From positions 1 through 43,906 of the forward strand of contig NZ_JABTEL010000018.1 in the NCBI RefSeq assembly GCF_013285155.1: a DNA stretch of 43,906 nt, given 5' to 3'. The stretch comes from Winogradskyella undariae (GTDB lineage: Bacteria; Bacteroidota; Bacteroidia; Flavobacteriales; Flavobacteriaceae). The notes below the pieces were generated by a model, which was given only the letters and a program-made list of their open reading frames with translations, was not told where the DNA came from and did no database searches. The position numbers and the translations under genes are program-made. Shown here piece by piece: positions 33,928 to 43,541 of the stretch; within the stretch, counting starts at the first letter, position 1; each line of letters opens with the position of its first letter.

Positions 33928-36357
33928 ATGAGTTTGCAAGTGAGGCACAAAATTACTTATAGTATTTTTTTATTCTTTTTGTTACAGTTGACTTTTGGGC
34001 AAACTGTAACTATTTTAGAGGAAGGAAGTCATACTCCAATTCCAGGCATTACGATATATAATATTGATCAAAGTAAAATTGTATTAACGGATATAAATGG
34101 GGAAGCTTCACTATTGGTTTTCGATGCTAATGAAATTCTGTTTTTAAAGGATTTTTTATATGAAAGTCAGCAATTAAGCAAATCAGAAATTATTAAAAAT
34201 AAAGGGGTTGTATATCTTAAGTCAAAAGTAGAGGGCTTAAATGAGATTGTAATTTCGGCCTCAAAGTTTGAACAAAATAAGCGAGATATACCGCAGACAA
34301 TCGTTAGTGTTAATGCTAAAAACATAGCATTTGCTAACCCGCAAACAAGTGCAGACGTTTTAGAAAACACAGGTCATATCTATATTCAGAAAAGTCAAAT
34401 GGGAGGAGGAAGTCCTATGATTAGAGGTTTTTCTACCAATCGACTTTTAATTACAGTTGATGGCGTCCGTATGAATAATGCCATTTTTAGAGGTGGTAAT
34501 CTTCAAAATGTGATTGCGATAGACCCTTTTGCTTTACATCATACCGAAGTAACACTTGGTGCAGGTTCTGTGGTTTATGGAAGTGATGCCATAGGTGGTG
34601 TAATGAGTTTTTATACCAAAAAACCACAATTATCTAATTCTGATGCGTTAGAATTTAGTGCCAGTGTGTTAACCAGATATGCTTCGGTAAATAATGAAAA
34701 TACAGGACATTTAGATTTTAATCTGGGTTACAAAAAATGGGCGTTTTTAAGCAGCGTGAGTTATACCAATTTTGAAGATTTACGGATGGGGTCTCATGGG
34801 CTAGATGATTATTTAAGGCCCGAATATGTTACGCAACAAAATGGTGAAGATGTTGTTGTAGTAAACTCAAACCCCAATGTGCAAACGCCAACGGGTTACG
34901 ATCAAATAAACTTGATGCAAAAGGTGCGCTATAAACCTTCAAACACTTTAGATTTCGATATAGGACTTTATTATTCAACAACTTCAGATTTTTCAAGATA
35001 TGATAGGTTGCTTCGTTATAAAGATGATCAATTGCGTTCTGCAGAATGGAATTATGGACCACAACAATGGTTTATGGGGAATTTTCAGTTGACTAAATTA
35101 AGCAGTCGTTCTAATTTGTATGATAAGATTCAGACCACATTAGCTTATCAAAATTTTAAAGAAAGTCGTATGGATCGTGATTTCGGATCTAGCACACGAT
35201 ATGTAAGTGAAGAAAATGTTGATGCTATTTCCATTAATTTAGATTTAGAAAAGCGTTTCAATTCTAAAACATCGTTGTTTTATGGGGTAGAATATTTATA
35301 TAATAAGGTAGGTTCTGAGGCTGAAGCTCAAAATATAGACACTAATTCTACAGTTTTAGATGTTACGCGTTATCCAGATGGTGCTACATGGCAATCTTTT
35401 GCTGCTTATACCAGTTTTAAATATAAACCAAACTCCAAATTTGTGTTTCAGTCGGGTTTACGTTACAATCAAGTTTGGTCTAAAGCCAATTTTACAGCGA
35501 ATAATGTTTTTTTAGATCTTCCGTTTAATGAGGCTAAAGTGAATACAGGTGCACTAACGGGTACGGCAGGGATTACATGGTCTCCGAGTGCTATGATTCA
35601 ATGGAAGTTAAATGCATCTACAGCATTTAGAGCTCCGAATATTGATGATATTGGTAAGGTATTTGATTCTGAACCTGGATCGGTAGTTGTGCCAAACAAA
35701 GATTTAAAAGCTGAATATGCCTACGGAGGAGAATTAGGTTTGAAACTAGATTTTAACAACAAAGTTATTTTAGACTTAGCGACGTATTATACCTTTTTAG
35801 ATAATGCTTTGATTCGAAGAGATTATGAATTAAACGGAGAAACAGAAATCGTATATAATGGCGAATTAAGTACGGTTCAAGCCATGCAAAATGCTTCTAA
35901 AGCTTGGATTTATGGTTTTGAAGCTGCTCTGGAAATTAATTTTGCAAAGGATTTAAAATTACGTTCGCAGTATAATATTATTGGGGGTACAGAAGATAAT
36001 AATGGAATTGAAGAACCAATACGACATGTGGCTCCAAGTTTTGGACGCACGCATTTAATTTGGGAAAGAAAAAAGTTACTCTTTGATGCTTTTTTAGTTT
36101 ATAATAATGAATTATCATTTAATCAATTATCGCCATCAGAAATTGAAAAAGATTATTTGTATGCTTTAGATGCTGATGGAGATCCTTATTCGCCTTCTTG
36201 GTACACGCTAAATTTACGAACACAATATCAGTACAATACTCAGCTTAGTTTTACGGCAAGTTTAGAAAATATAACAGATCAGCGTTATAGACCTTATTCT
36301 TCAGGGTTATCGGCTGCTGGTAGAAATTTAATTTTGGCTTTAAAGTATCGTTTTTAG
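33928..36357 (+). CDS. TonB-dependent outer-membrane receptor, heme/transferrin-like group
   Basis: The 809-residue protein has a signal peptide (cut near LTFGQ) and a short carboxypeptidase-regulatory-like domain (TILEEGSHTPIPGITIYNI). A plug follows (NEIVISASKFEQNKRDIPQ, then MIRGFSTNRLLITVDGVRMN and SVVYGSDAIGGVMSF), then a 22-strand barrel ending GLSAAGRNLILALKYRF. The plug phrases resemble hemoglobin/transferrin/heme receptor families. The ligand is uncertain. It ends the porZ-recO-receptor run. Confidence 0.9.
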   Translation: MSLQVRHKITYSIFLFFLLQLTFGQTVTILEEGSHTPIPGITIYNIDQSKIVLTDINGEASLLVFDANEILFLKDFLYESQQLSKSEIIKNKGVVYLKSKVEGLNEIVISASKFEQNKRDIPQTIVSVNAKNIAFANPQTSADVLENTGHIYIQKSQMGGGSPMIRGFSTNRLLITVDGVRMNNAIFRGGNLQNVIAIDPFALHHTEVTLGAGSVVYGSDAIGGVMSFYTKKPQLSNSDALEFSASVLTRYASVNNENTGHLDFNLGYKKWAFLSSVSYTNFEDLRMGSHGLDDYLRPEYVTQQNGEDVVVVNSNPNVQTPTGYDQINLMQKVRYKPSNTLDFDIGLYYSTTSDFSRYDRLLRYKDDQLRSAEWNYGPQQWFMGNFQLTKLSSRSNLYDKIQTTLAYQNFKESRMDRDFGSSTRYVSEENVDAISINLDLEKRFNSKTSLFYGVEYLYNKVGSEAEAQNIDTNSTVLDVTRYPDGATWQSFAAYTSFKYKPNSKFVFQSGLRYNQVWSKANFTANNVFLDLPFNEAKVNTGALTGTAGITWSPSAMIQWKLNASTAFRAPNIDDIGKVFDSEPGSVVVPNKDLKAEYAYGGELGLKLDFNNKVILDLATYYTFLDNALIRRDYELNGETEIVYNGELSTVQAMQNASKAWIYGFEAALEINFAKDLKLRSQYNIIGGTEDNNGIEEPIRHVAPSFGRTHLIWERKKLLFDAFLVYNNELSFNQLSPSEIEKDYLYALDADGDPYSPSWYTLNLRTQYQYNTQLSFTASLENITDQRYRPYSSGLSAAGRNLILALKYRF

Positions 36358-36396
36358 GATTTGTTTGAGAAGTAATGATTTGTGTTTCTGTATTGG

Positions 36397-36420
36397 ATTC
36401 CTGCTTTCGCAGGAATGACA
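36397..36420. repeat. ATTCCTG hairpin with GACA, copy 1
   Basis: ATTCCTGC and GCAGGAAT form a perfect 8-bp stem around TTTC, followed by GACA. It lies 40 bases after the TonB receptor gene and may serve as its terminator. Confidence 0.7.
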
Positions 36421-36482
36421 AAAGGGATGAATTATTTAGTTCAAACTTATATAATGTAATCGTTTTTTTATTTTGGCATGGG

Positions 36483-36548
36483 TACGGACTGACTACGGCT
36501 TATGTACGGAGTATCTACGGACTATCTATGGAGTGTCTGCGATATACT
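36483..36548. repeat. Six-copy 11-bp tandem repeat (TACGGAnTATC)
   Basis: Units TACGGACTGAC, TACGGCTTATG, TACGGAGTATC, TACGGACTATC, TATGGAGTGTC and TGCGATATACT lie end to end with an exact 11-base period, decaying towards the right. The period is close to one helical turn. Confidence 0.75.
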
Positions 36549-36589
36549 TGAAATTAGTGTTTTAATTTAAAGTTATGGTGTTACTGTGT

Positions 36590-36613
36590 ATTCCTGCCTT
36601 CAGGGGAATGACA
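36590..36613. repeat. ATTCCTG hairpin with GACA, copy 2 (imperfect)
   Basis: ATTCCTG and CAGGGGAAT form a bulged stem followed by GACA. Confidence 0.55.
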
Positions 36614-36638
36614 GGAGGTGTTATGTTTTCTTTATGTG

Positions 36639-36661
36639 ATTCCTTATACTTCGGAATGACA
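36639..36661. repeat. ATTCC hairpin with GACA, copy 3 (imperfect)
   Basis: ATTCC and GGAAT enclose a nine-base loop and are followed by GACA. Confidence 0.5.
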
Positions 36662-36780
36662 AATATGTGAATTTTCTTATTCTGGGGTTTCTTTTGTTTT
36701 GAGTTTTATCGAATAGATGTTTTTGATTTGTCTTAAAACGAAGAAAGCGGTTGTGTTGGTTGATTGTTTTGGTGTAGTGG

Positions 36781-36804
36781 ATTCCTGATTTCTCAGGAAT
36801 GACA
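36781..36804. repeat. ATTCCTG hairpin with GACA, copy 4
   Basis: ATTCCTGA and TCAGGAAT form a perfect 8-bp stem around TTTC, followed by GACA. Compared with copy 1 the innermost pair changed from C-G to A-T, keeping the stem intact. Confidence 0.7.
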
Positions 36805-36892
36805 AAGGAAATGACAGAAGAATATGAGTTTTCTATTCTCGTAAGATTAGATTGGTTCTCGCTATTTAATTGCTTTTATTATGGTAACAAAA

Positions 36893-36927
36893 AAAAGAGG
36901 TTTCAATTGTAATTTGAAACCTCTTTT
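36893..36927 (-). terminator. Terminator of the large T9SS cargo gene
   Basis: AAAAGAGGTTTCAA pairs perfectly with TTGAAACCTCTTTT over 14 bp, and a T run follows on the minus strand. Confidence 0.8.
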
Positions 36928-36972
36928 GGTATTTTCTGTTGTTATATTTTCTTGCTTCTTACAGGAATGTAG

Positions 36973-39900
36973 TTAGTGTTGTTTAATGGCTTTTTTACTA
37001 ATGACTTGTCCGTTAGCTAAGGTAATTTTAGCGATATAAGCTGCTTGGCTTAGTTTAGATAAATCATAAACTTCAGTTGCGTTATTACCTTGTAAATTAT
37101 AGATGATCCGTCCTGTAACATCCATAATGTCTACGTGTTTTATGGTGTGTGGGTTTCCAACTCTAAACTCCACATTACCATTTTGTAGTTCTGTAATAGT
37201 AATGTTATTTGCGTTAATAAAATTATCATCGATAGATAATGTTGTTGGTGTAAATACAATTTCGAAACGCTCATTAAATGTACCGGCATCTAAGCTAAAA
37301 GTATAGGGCTGTGTAGTTAAGTTGTGTGTAAATCCTAAGGTGTTGTCTTTTAGATATATGTTTTGGTTATCCGTTTCAAATAAACCATCGGCCGCATGTA
37401 TTCCAAGTGTGTAGTTAGACGCCGTTGTTGTCTTTATACCTAAAGGAATGACGTCTGTAATTTGAAAAGGTAACTGAAGCCCTTGAATTTTGTAAGCCTT
37501 GTTTTCTATCATAGTATAGAAGTTATTTGTGTTACTTAATTCAGTATCGGCGTCATACATTCTGTCTGCTTCATCTGTTGCATTTTCTATATAACCCACT
37601 AAAATACGTTCTAGTGATTCTCCTTCTGGTATTAGGTCTAGCCATATTCTGTGTTTTTCAGTGTTTGCATTTCTATAAAAACCATCGTTGCTTAATCCTG
37701 TTCCTCGCATTGCGTTATTAAAAATTACATTCTCAGTAGCTTCAGATCCATCTACCATGTTAACCATGAACCCTTGTGCAGCAGCTATGTTTCCGTCAAA
37801 TGTGTTAGGGCCTAATCCAGAACCGCTACTATTGTAAGTTAAATAATCATCTCCATAATTTATAGCGAAATTCTCATAATAGGGGTCTGTATTGGTTGTG
37901 TTAGGTAGTGATCCATGTGTCCAGATATTAACATAGCCATTTAGGTTGGTATTAGTCAATAAGAAATCTTCCGCACTTATTGCTGAAGGGTATGGGTTGC
38001 CTAGTAGATTCCAGTTGTCATCAATTGCGTCTGAATCATCGTAAGTGGGATTAGTACCTCTTGAAATAGGTACATTATACGTTCCGTTTAAAGGTATACC
38101 ATTATTGAAAGTCGCTGTGTAATCCGTAAGTGTTGTGCCAAAAGCATCTGGACCTCTAATGATATAACCTACGCCAGGATCCATTGTGTTATTAGCTGCG
38201 GATACCCAATTTCCTTGGCTGCCGTTTGTATTAGTTGTTGTTGGGTTCCATTTGTAAATTTTATTAGTGGGTGAATCTGGTGATACATCATCGGTGTTAA
38301 ATCCTTCCACAGGAGAAGACCAATACACATAATCTAGTTTGCGTATTGTTGTTGTACGCTGCATGCTTATGTTTCCGGTGTTGGTGTTGGTGTTGTCTAT
38401 TTGTATTAACGATCCATTGTTTTCTATGTTAAAGGTTCCGTTGTTAGTGACGTTGTAATAGACTTCGGCATATTCGTTATCTGTAATTGTTAGTGTTTTT
38501 CCACTGTTAATGATTAAACGACATGCGCTGAAGCTGCCTTGTATAGAAGTGTCATAGTTTCCATTAAGAATAACGGCGCTGTTAATTGTTGGTATTGTTG
38601 ACCAGTTTGTACCATCCCATTCAGAAACGAAGACCTCAAGTTTCACTGCGTTAGACGCTGTGAAACAGGTAGCGCTATTTTCTCTTAACTGACAATAGTA
38701 TTGGTAACCATTTAAACTAGAGCTGTCTATGACGTTTAATGTTGCTGATTGTTGCCCTGTGTAGTTTGTGTTACCAGAAAGTATTTCTATCCATGTAGAT
38801 GTTCCTGGAGTATTATAGTACCATTGGTAGGCTAATTCTTGTGTGTCATCTGATTCGTTGTAGCTTTCTGTACCATTAATTGTAAAACTGGCAGAAAATT
38901 CACAACCAAAGTCAGCGTCTAATGGTTGTAAGGTTATTGTTGGTGCTTCTCCTGTGGAAAAGTCATAGGCTCCAATAGTTGAATAATCTACGTCATCACA
39001 TTCATTACCTGTCCAGTCTGTGATTATCCAATCAGATGTAGAAAATGTTGTATTTGGTAGTGTTGCTGCAGTATCTCTTTGGAAATTTACTCCGCTTTCT
39101 CCAAGACCTAATCCCGTTGCCCAAGTAGCGTCGCCAAACACTCCCCATGCATCTACTAAGGTTGAAGATCCACTATAAAGTCCTATAAAATCATGGCCTA
39201 AATCTGTATCTCCATCTTTGTGAAAATTAATACTAGCACCAGAATTTGCAATGGTCATATCTCCTAAGCTACCATCTCCACCAGTTATTAAACTACATTG
39301 CGAGGATGCTATAGATAGGCCTGTGGCAATAATGAAAGTGCCGTTGTTGACAATGGTACCTGTATTAATAACAAAACTAAAAGACGTTGTTGCGCTACCA
39401 TTATTATATATTTTAACCGTATAATTTGTAGTTGCAAAGTTAATTGTAGCACCTGTTGCGTTATATAACTCAATGTAGGTTAAACTCCCTTTAGATGAAT
39501 CTGTTATTTCACTTATAAATAAATCTGTTAAGCTACCACCACCCGAAGTTGTTTCGCAACCTGCAATTGTTTCATTTATAAGTGTAAATGTATTGCTAAA
39601 AATACAACCATTTGTAAGCTCTACACTTAAAGCACCACCAGTTGTAATGGTGTTAGGTAATCTTACTTGAAGCTCTAAAGCATTTGATGCTATTGTGGTT
39701 AACGCGACTCCGTTTAATTCTGCTGTAGCACCTGTAAGGTCATTGCCAGGTGACATTACGGTAACTACCGTGCCAACAGGACCTTCTGCAGGAGCTATTG
39801 TGCCACCTACAGATGGACAATTTGCATTACCTTCTACTACAAATGTATAAGGGTCTTTATTAGCATCTGAATTTGCAATGGTTACTGTAGCACTTCTTAA

Positions 39901-42798
39901 ACCCGAATCTGTAGTCGGTTGAAAGGTAATAGTAAAATCTTGATAGGTATCTATAGCAAAAGGATTAGATATACTTTCTGTTACAAAAAAGTCTGCCGTA
40001 TCACCAGATAGTGTAATGCTAGATACGGTTAAATTTGCAGAACCTGCTTCGTTACCAATTCTAAACGTTTTTGTTTGCTGTGTTGTACTAATGGTTTGTG
40101 CTGCAAATAACGTGTTGTTAAACCCAGCAGTTGTTGTGCTTCCATTTGCAATTGTAGGATTAGAACCTACTACAGCTCTAACGTTAATGTTGGGGCCAGG
40201 AGTAAACCCAGTACCTGCTAGATTAACAATACAACTGCCTTCATCGTCATCATTACTTGTAATAGTAAGTTCCCCAAATATTGGGTCATCTGATAGTGGT
40301 GTTAATCGTACGGTTACGGTTTGTGCGTTTCCTGGTGTAATTGTAAACGGCACTGTTGCAGGTGTTATAATTGTATAATCTCCAGTAATTGCCAAAGCAC
40401 TTATGGTAAGGTCTAGGGTTCCTTTGTTTTCAATATCAAAGGTTAGGTCTGAGGTTGAGCCAATGGCTACATCACCATAGTCTAAGGTGAAACCACAATC
40501 TTGGTTAGTTGCTGTATTGTCTACTAATTGTAATTCTGGTTTTGGAGCGTTACAATTAACAACACCAGGAGTTCCATTTCCTGTGCCTAGATTATCCCAA
40601 TTTGCAGTTGGTTTATTGTCATTAGAGCAATCTGTAAATTCATAATTATAATCATCATCAAATTTATTAGAGCTGGAACCTGCTTCATCTCTTACGGTTG
40701 TTCCCTCTAAAAGAACTGCATAAGCTGGAGCATTCATGCTAAAGGATGCTACTATGTCTGGTAATATTGCGGCTGTATGTGAACTTCTTGCTGCAATTAC
40801 ATAGGCAGTATTAGGTGCTAATATACCTGATAAATTAACGGTTTCTTCTAGAGAGCTTTCATAGTATTTTAAAAACCATCCTGTTAAGTCTATACTTGTA
40901 GTTCCAAAATTTGCTATTTCAATATATTCGTCATTAAAACTTCCTCCATATCCTTTACCTGCAAATTCAGTAATTACAATTTGAGGTGTTACATAAACCG
41001 CAAAACTCACGCTTATTGTATGTGTTGCTGTGACATTAGTGAAATCGTAAGACGTTACATCGCCTACAGATACACCATCTACTAAAACATTGTCTATTAC
41101 ATAACCACTGTCTGCTGTTATAGTATAGGTTTGATTATTACCACAACCCACACTAGTAACACCTGTTGGGCTAATAGTACCATTGGCACCAGCGGTTGCT
41201 GTAATATTATAAGTGTCTTGGGTGTAAACGGCAGTAATTGTATGGTTTGCTGTTACATTAGTAAAGGTGTACGGATTTGTGCTTCCTGCATTGCTACCAT
41301 TTACAACCCAATTGGTAAAGGTGTAACACGCGTCTGGTGTTGCTGTAAAACTCTGGTTGGCATTATCTGCTACAATTGTTGAACCCGGAGAAATTGTTCC
41401 TCCTGTGGCTTGTGTCACTGTAATTAAGTTTCCTGTTGCTGCTACTACAGTAACGGTATAGTCTTCAACAGAACCCCAACTAAATGTACCACATGGTGAA
41501 ATAGCCCCTGTTGTACCTCCTTCTTGTTGAACAATTCGCATTCTGTAATCCCCTAATGCTTGAGAAGCAGGCACATTGATTGTTATGTTTTCTATTTGAT
41601 TTGTGCCTGAATTTAAGCCAACCAAAGTTACTGTTGTTATTTCTTCATCTGTATCATCAAAATCTCCATCATCATTCCAATCTATCCAAACACCACCTGC
41701 TCCATCATAATCTATATAACTTTCGCTACAATCACCAAAAGCTACACTTAGCGCATAACTTCCACCTGGATAAACGTCTGCACTTTGTGCTGTAAAATCA
41801 TTTATTGCACCTGTTCCTCCTCCTGTACACGTTCCGCTAGTATCATTGCTAATATTAAGACTTACTCCTGTTAAGGTAACATTTTCAATTTCCGAATCGG
41901 CACTACTTGTTGGGCCTGCATTACAATAAATATCTACTACATCTCCAGTTACCGACACTGTTTTTGTTGATGCACCTGTGCTTGTAATATCTACATCGTC
42001 AGTGTACGTCCCAAGAGCTTTTCCTGATATTAATCTTACGTAAATTGTAGTAGAAGCTACTGTGCCACTGCTTTCAGTTAAGGTAATACTATTTGTAAAC
42101 CCAGCACCAGAAGTTAATGAAATTTCAAAGTCGGTTGGTGCTGTGATTACAATATCATTGGTTAAAAGGCTTCCTTCTACTGTAAATGTATCTTCAGAAG
42201 AGGGAGGCATATTATAAAAATAATCTAAACCTGAAAGTGTTGTTGGTGCTGCGGTTATTGTTGGGCCAGCAGGAGCATCTTCTTTATAAAGCTTTAATTT
42301 TACTTGATTTGAAGTATATGCAATAAAACGTGGAGAGCTGTTGTTCCATTGTAAGATTCTACTGCTATTAGAAACATTAGCAAGTGACCATAGGCCTGAT
42401 CCATTGACTGTTGGTGTCCATCTTTCTGTGTTGGCCACAGTGCCTGAATAGAAGTCTGCATCATTCCCTGTCGCTCCAGATCGTCCCCATGACGCATACC
42501 CTTCGTTTGAATTGTAAATAGTGATATTGCCACCAGATACTGTAATCTCAAAAACGTTGGCAGCTGTGTAGCCTGTAGTAATTGTTGCTCCTGGACTTGC
42601 GATTGTAGTATAATCTATAATAACGCTACTTGATGTTGTGTTTTTCATTAAACCAACGTTAGTAGAACCATCTCCAACAATTAGATAGTTACCATCGGTA
42701 AGGTCGGCTATACTGGTAATTTGATTATAAGTTTGCCCATAACCAGACAAGCTAAAACATAAGAATGCTATAAAAAAGAGGGAGTAGTTTTTAATCAT
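36973..42798 (-). CDS. Giant multidomain T9SS-secreted surface protein
   Basis: The 1,941-residue protein has a signal peptide (cut near GYGQ) and a chain of extracellular modules. These are an N-terminal beta-rich part (23-175); a GEVED domain (about 290-452, with VWIDWNDDGDF and WGSVEDYTVTV); two InlB B-type repeats (456-603); a lamin-tail domain (606-750, ITEFAGKG and FNDEYIEIANFG); and choice-of-anchor D domains (about 755-1015). An IPT/TIG-like part, a second lamin-tail domain (ISEITDSSKGSLTYIELYN), an Ig-like part and a low-complexity Asn/Thr-rich region follow. It ends in a type A T9SS sorting domain (about 1860-1941, VDIMDVTGRIIYNL, ending SKKAIKQH). No catalytic motif was seen; adhesion or matrix binding is likely. 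Confidence 0.88.
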   Translation of the reverse strand: MIKNYSLFFIAFLCFSLSGYGQTYNQITSIADLTDGNYLIVGDGSTNVGLMKNTTSSSVIIDYTTIASPGATITTGYTAANVFEITVSGGNITIYNSNEGYASWGRSGATGNDADFYSGTVANTERWTPTVNGSGLWSLANVSNSSRILQWNNSSPRFIAYTSNQVKLKLYKEDAPAGPTITAAPTTLSGLDYFYNMPPSSEDTFTVEGSLLTNDIVITAPTDFEISLTSGAGFTNSITLTESSGTVASTTIYVRLISGKALGTYTDDVDITSTGASTKTVSVTGDVVDIYCNAGPTSSADSEIENVTLTGVSLNISNDTSGTCTGGGTGAINDFTAQSADVYPGGSYALSVAFGDCSESYIDYDGAGGVWIDWNDDGDFDDTDEEITTVTLVGLNSGTNQIENITINVPASQALGDYRMRIVQQEGGTTGAISPCGTFSWGSVEDYTVTVVAATGNLITVTQATGGTISPGSTIVADNANQSFTATPDACYTFTNWVVNGSNAGSTNPYTFTNVTANHTITAVYTQDTYNITATAGANGTISPTGVTSVGCGNNQTYTITADSGYVIDNVLVDGVSVGDVTSYDFTNVTATHTISVSFAVYVTPQIVITEFAGKGYGGSFNDEYIEIANFGTTSIDLTGWFLKYYESSLEETVNLSGILAPNTAYVIAARSSHTAAILPDIVASFSMNAPAYAVLLEGTTVRDEAGSSSNKFDDDYNYEFTDCSNDNKPTANWDNLGTGNGTPGVVNCNAPKPELQLVDNTATNQDCGFTLDYGDVAIGSTSDLTFDIENKGTLDLTISALAITGDYTIITPATVPFTITPGNAQTVTVRLTPLSDDPIFGELTITSNDDDEGSCIVNLAGTGFTPGPNINVRAVVGSNPTIANGSTTTAGFNNTLFAAQTISTTQQTKTFRIGNEAGSANLTVSSITLSGDTADFFVTESISNPFAIDTYQDFTITFQPTTDSGLRSATVTIANSDANKDPYTFVVEGNANCPSVGGTIAPAEGPVGTVVTVMSPGNDLTGATAELNGVALTTIASNALELQVRLPNTITTGGALSVELTNGCIFSNTFTLINETIAGCETTSGGGSLTDLFISEITDSSKGSLTYIELYNATGATINFATTNYTVKIYNNGSATTSFSFVINTGTIVNNGTFIIATGLSIASSQCSLITGGDGSLGDMTIANSGASINFHKDGDTDLGHDFIGLYSGSSTLVDAWGVFGDATWATGLGLGESGVNFQRDTAATLPNTTFSTSDWIITDWTGNECDDVDYSTIGAYDFSTGEAPTITLQPLDADFGCEFSASFTINGTESYNESDDTQELAYQWYYNTPGTSTWIEILSGNTNYTGQQSATLNVIDSSSLNGYQYYCQLRENSATCFTASNAVKLEVFVSEWDGTNWSTIPTINSAVILNGNYDTSIQGSFSACRLIINSGKTLTITDNEYAEVYYNVTNNGTFNIENNGSLIQIDNTNTNTGNISMQRTTTIRKLDYVYWSSPVEGFNTDDVSPDSPTNKIYKWNPTTTNTNGSQGNWVSAANNTMDPGVGYIIRGPDAFGTTLTDYTATFNNGIPLNGTYNVPISRGTNPTYDDSDAIDDNWNLLGNPYPSAISAEDFLLTNTNLNGYVNIWTHGSLPNTTNTDPYYENFAINYGDDYLTYNSSGSGLGPNTFDGNIAAAQGFMVNMVDGSEATENVIFNNAMRGTGLSNDGFYRNANTEKHRIWLDLIPEGESLERILVGYIENATDEADRMYDADTELSNTNNFYTMIENKAYKIQGLQLPFQITDVIPLGIKTTTASNYTLGIHAADGLFETDNQNIYLKDNTLGFTHNLTTQPYTFSLDAGTFNERFEIVFTPTTLSIDDNFINANNITITELQNGNVEFRVGNPHTIKHVDIMDVTGRIIYNLQGNNATEVYDLSKLSQAAYIAKITLANGQVISKKAIKQH

Positions 42799-42828
42799 AG
42801 GGGGTAATTAATGAGGGTTAAATACCGG

Positions 42829-42836
42829 CAAAGATA
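42829..42836 (-). promoter_or_regulatory. -7 element of the large T9SS cargo gene
   Basis: TATCTTTG, followed by CC, matches TAnnTTTG exactly on the minus strand, 30 bases before the start codon. No correctly spaced TTG was found. Confidence 0.4.
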
Positions 42837-43030
42837 GCTGAACCGTTGTTTTTACTAGTGTTGCTCAAGGTATGTTTTTATTAAGAAAATATTAAGTAAA
42901 CATTAATAAAAAACTATAAAGTGCAATAAAATACGATAAAAAGTACGTATTTCATCGGTGAAATGTGTATTTGGTATGAATACTGTAAAATGATTATGCT
43001 TTCTTTTTATACAAATAGTTAGTAATACTG

Positions 43031-43038
43031 TACTTTTG
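43031..43038 (+). promoter_or_regulatory. -7 element of recX
   Basis: TACTTTTG matches TAnnTTTG exactly and ends six bases before the recX ATG, so the transcript would start at or near the start codon (a leaderless or nearly leaderless mRNA). Confidence 0.4.
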
Positions 43039-43044
43039 AAACTT

Positions 43045-43518
43045 ATGGATACCAGTAAAACTTATACCGTAGATGAGGCTAAGCGTAAACTAGAGCATTA
43101 TTGTGCTTACCAAGAGCGTTGCCATAAAGAAGTGCGGCAAAAGTTGAGAGATATGGGTATGATCCCTGAGGTTATAGATCATATTACGGTACACTTAATT
43201 GAACATAACTTTTTGAACGAGGAACGTTTTGCTAAGGCTTTTGTACGTGGGAAGTTTCGGATGAAAAAATGGGGTAAAAACAGGTTGGTACGTGAGTTGA
43301 AGTTTAGAGCTATTTCTAAGTATAGCATGGATGTGGCACTTAAAGAAATTGATCTTGATGATTATGAGCAGACGTTAGATGACTTGGTGCAAAAGCGCAT
43401 TGCTCAGGTTAAGGAACCTAATGTTTATAAGAAGAAAAAAAAGGTGGCGGATTATTTGTTGTATCGGGGGTGGGAATCTGCTTTGGTTTATGATAAAATT
43501 AATGCGTATTTGAAATAA
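43045..43518 (+). CDS. recX: Regulatory protein RecX
   Basis: RecX modulates RecA filaments. The 157-residue protein is made of three-helix repeats: AKRKLEHYCAYQERCHKEVR, then LIEHNFLNEERFAKAFVRGK and FRMKKWGKNRLVRELK, and finally KKVADYLLYRGW near the end. The start was set at ATG (MDTSKTYTVDEAK); an upstream TTG at 43036 in frame overlaps the -7 element. recA is not in the window. Confidence 0.92.
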   Translation: MDTSKTYTVDEAKRKLEHYCAYQERCHKEVRQKLRDMGMIPEVIDHITVHLIEHNFLNEERFAKAFVRGKFRMKKWGKNRLVRELKFRAISKYSMDVALKEIDLDDYEQTLDDLVQKRIAQVKEPNVYKKKKKVADYLLYRGWESALVYDKINAYLK

Positions 43519-43541
43519 AAATGTACTGTTTGATAGGAGTG

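Larger units (their letters stand above)
36358..36972. other. Repeat-rich intergenic region
   Basis: This 615-base gap has no plausible gene. It contains four ATTCC hairpins followed by GACA, a block of six 11-bp TACGG units, and the terminator of the large T9SS cargo gene at its right end. Similar hairpins occur at 20.3 kb and related ones at 43.5 kb, so the region seems to be a place where small repeats have collected. Confidence 0.7.

Noticed and set aside
36358..36972. CRISPR-like array in the repeat-rich spacer
   Set aside because: The hairpins are irregularly spaced and imperfect, the 11-bp units have no spacers, and there are no cas genes.
40016..40378. 120-codon plus-strand frame inside the large T9SS cargo gene
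   Set aside because: Val/Pro/Leu-rich shadow of the repetitive Thr/Asn coding strand. The same applies to the other antisense frames in this gene, in metG and in the lipoprotein genes.
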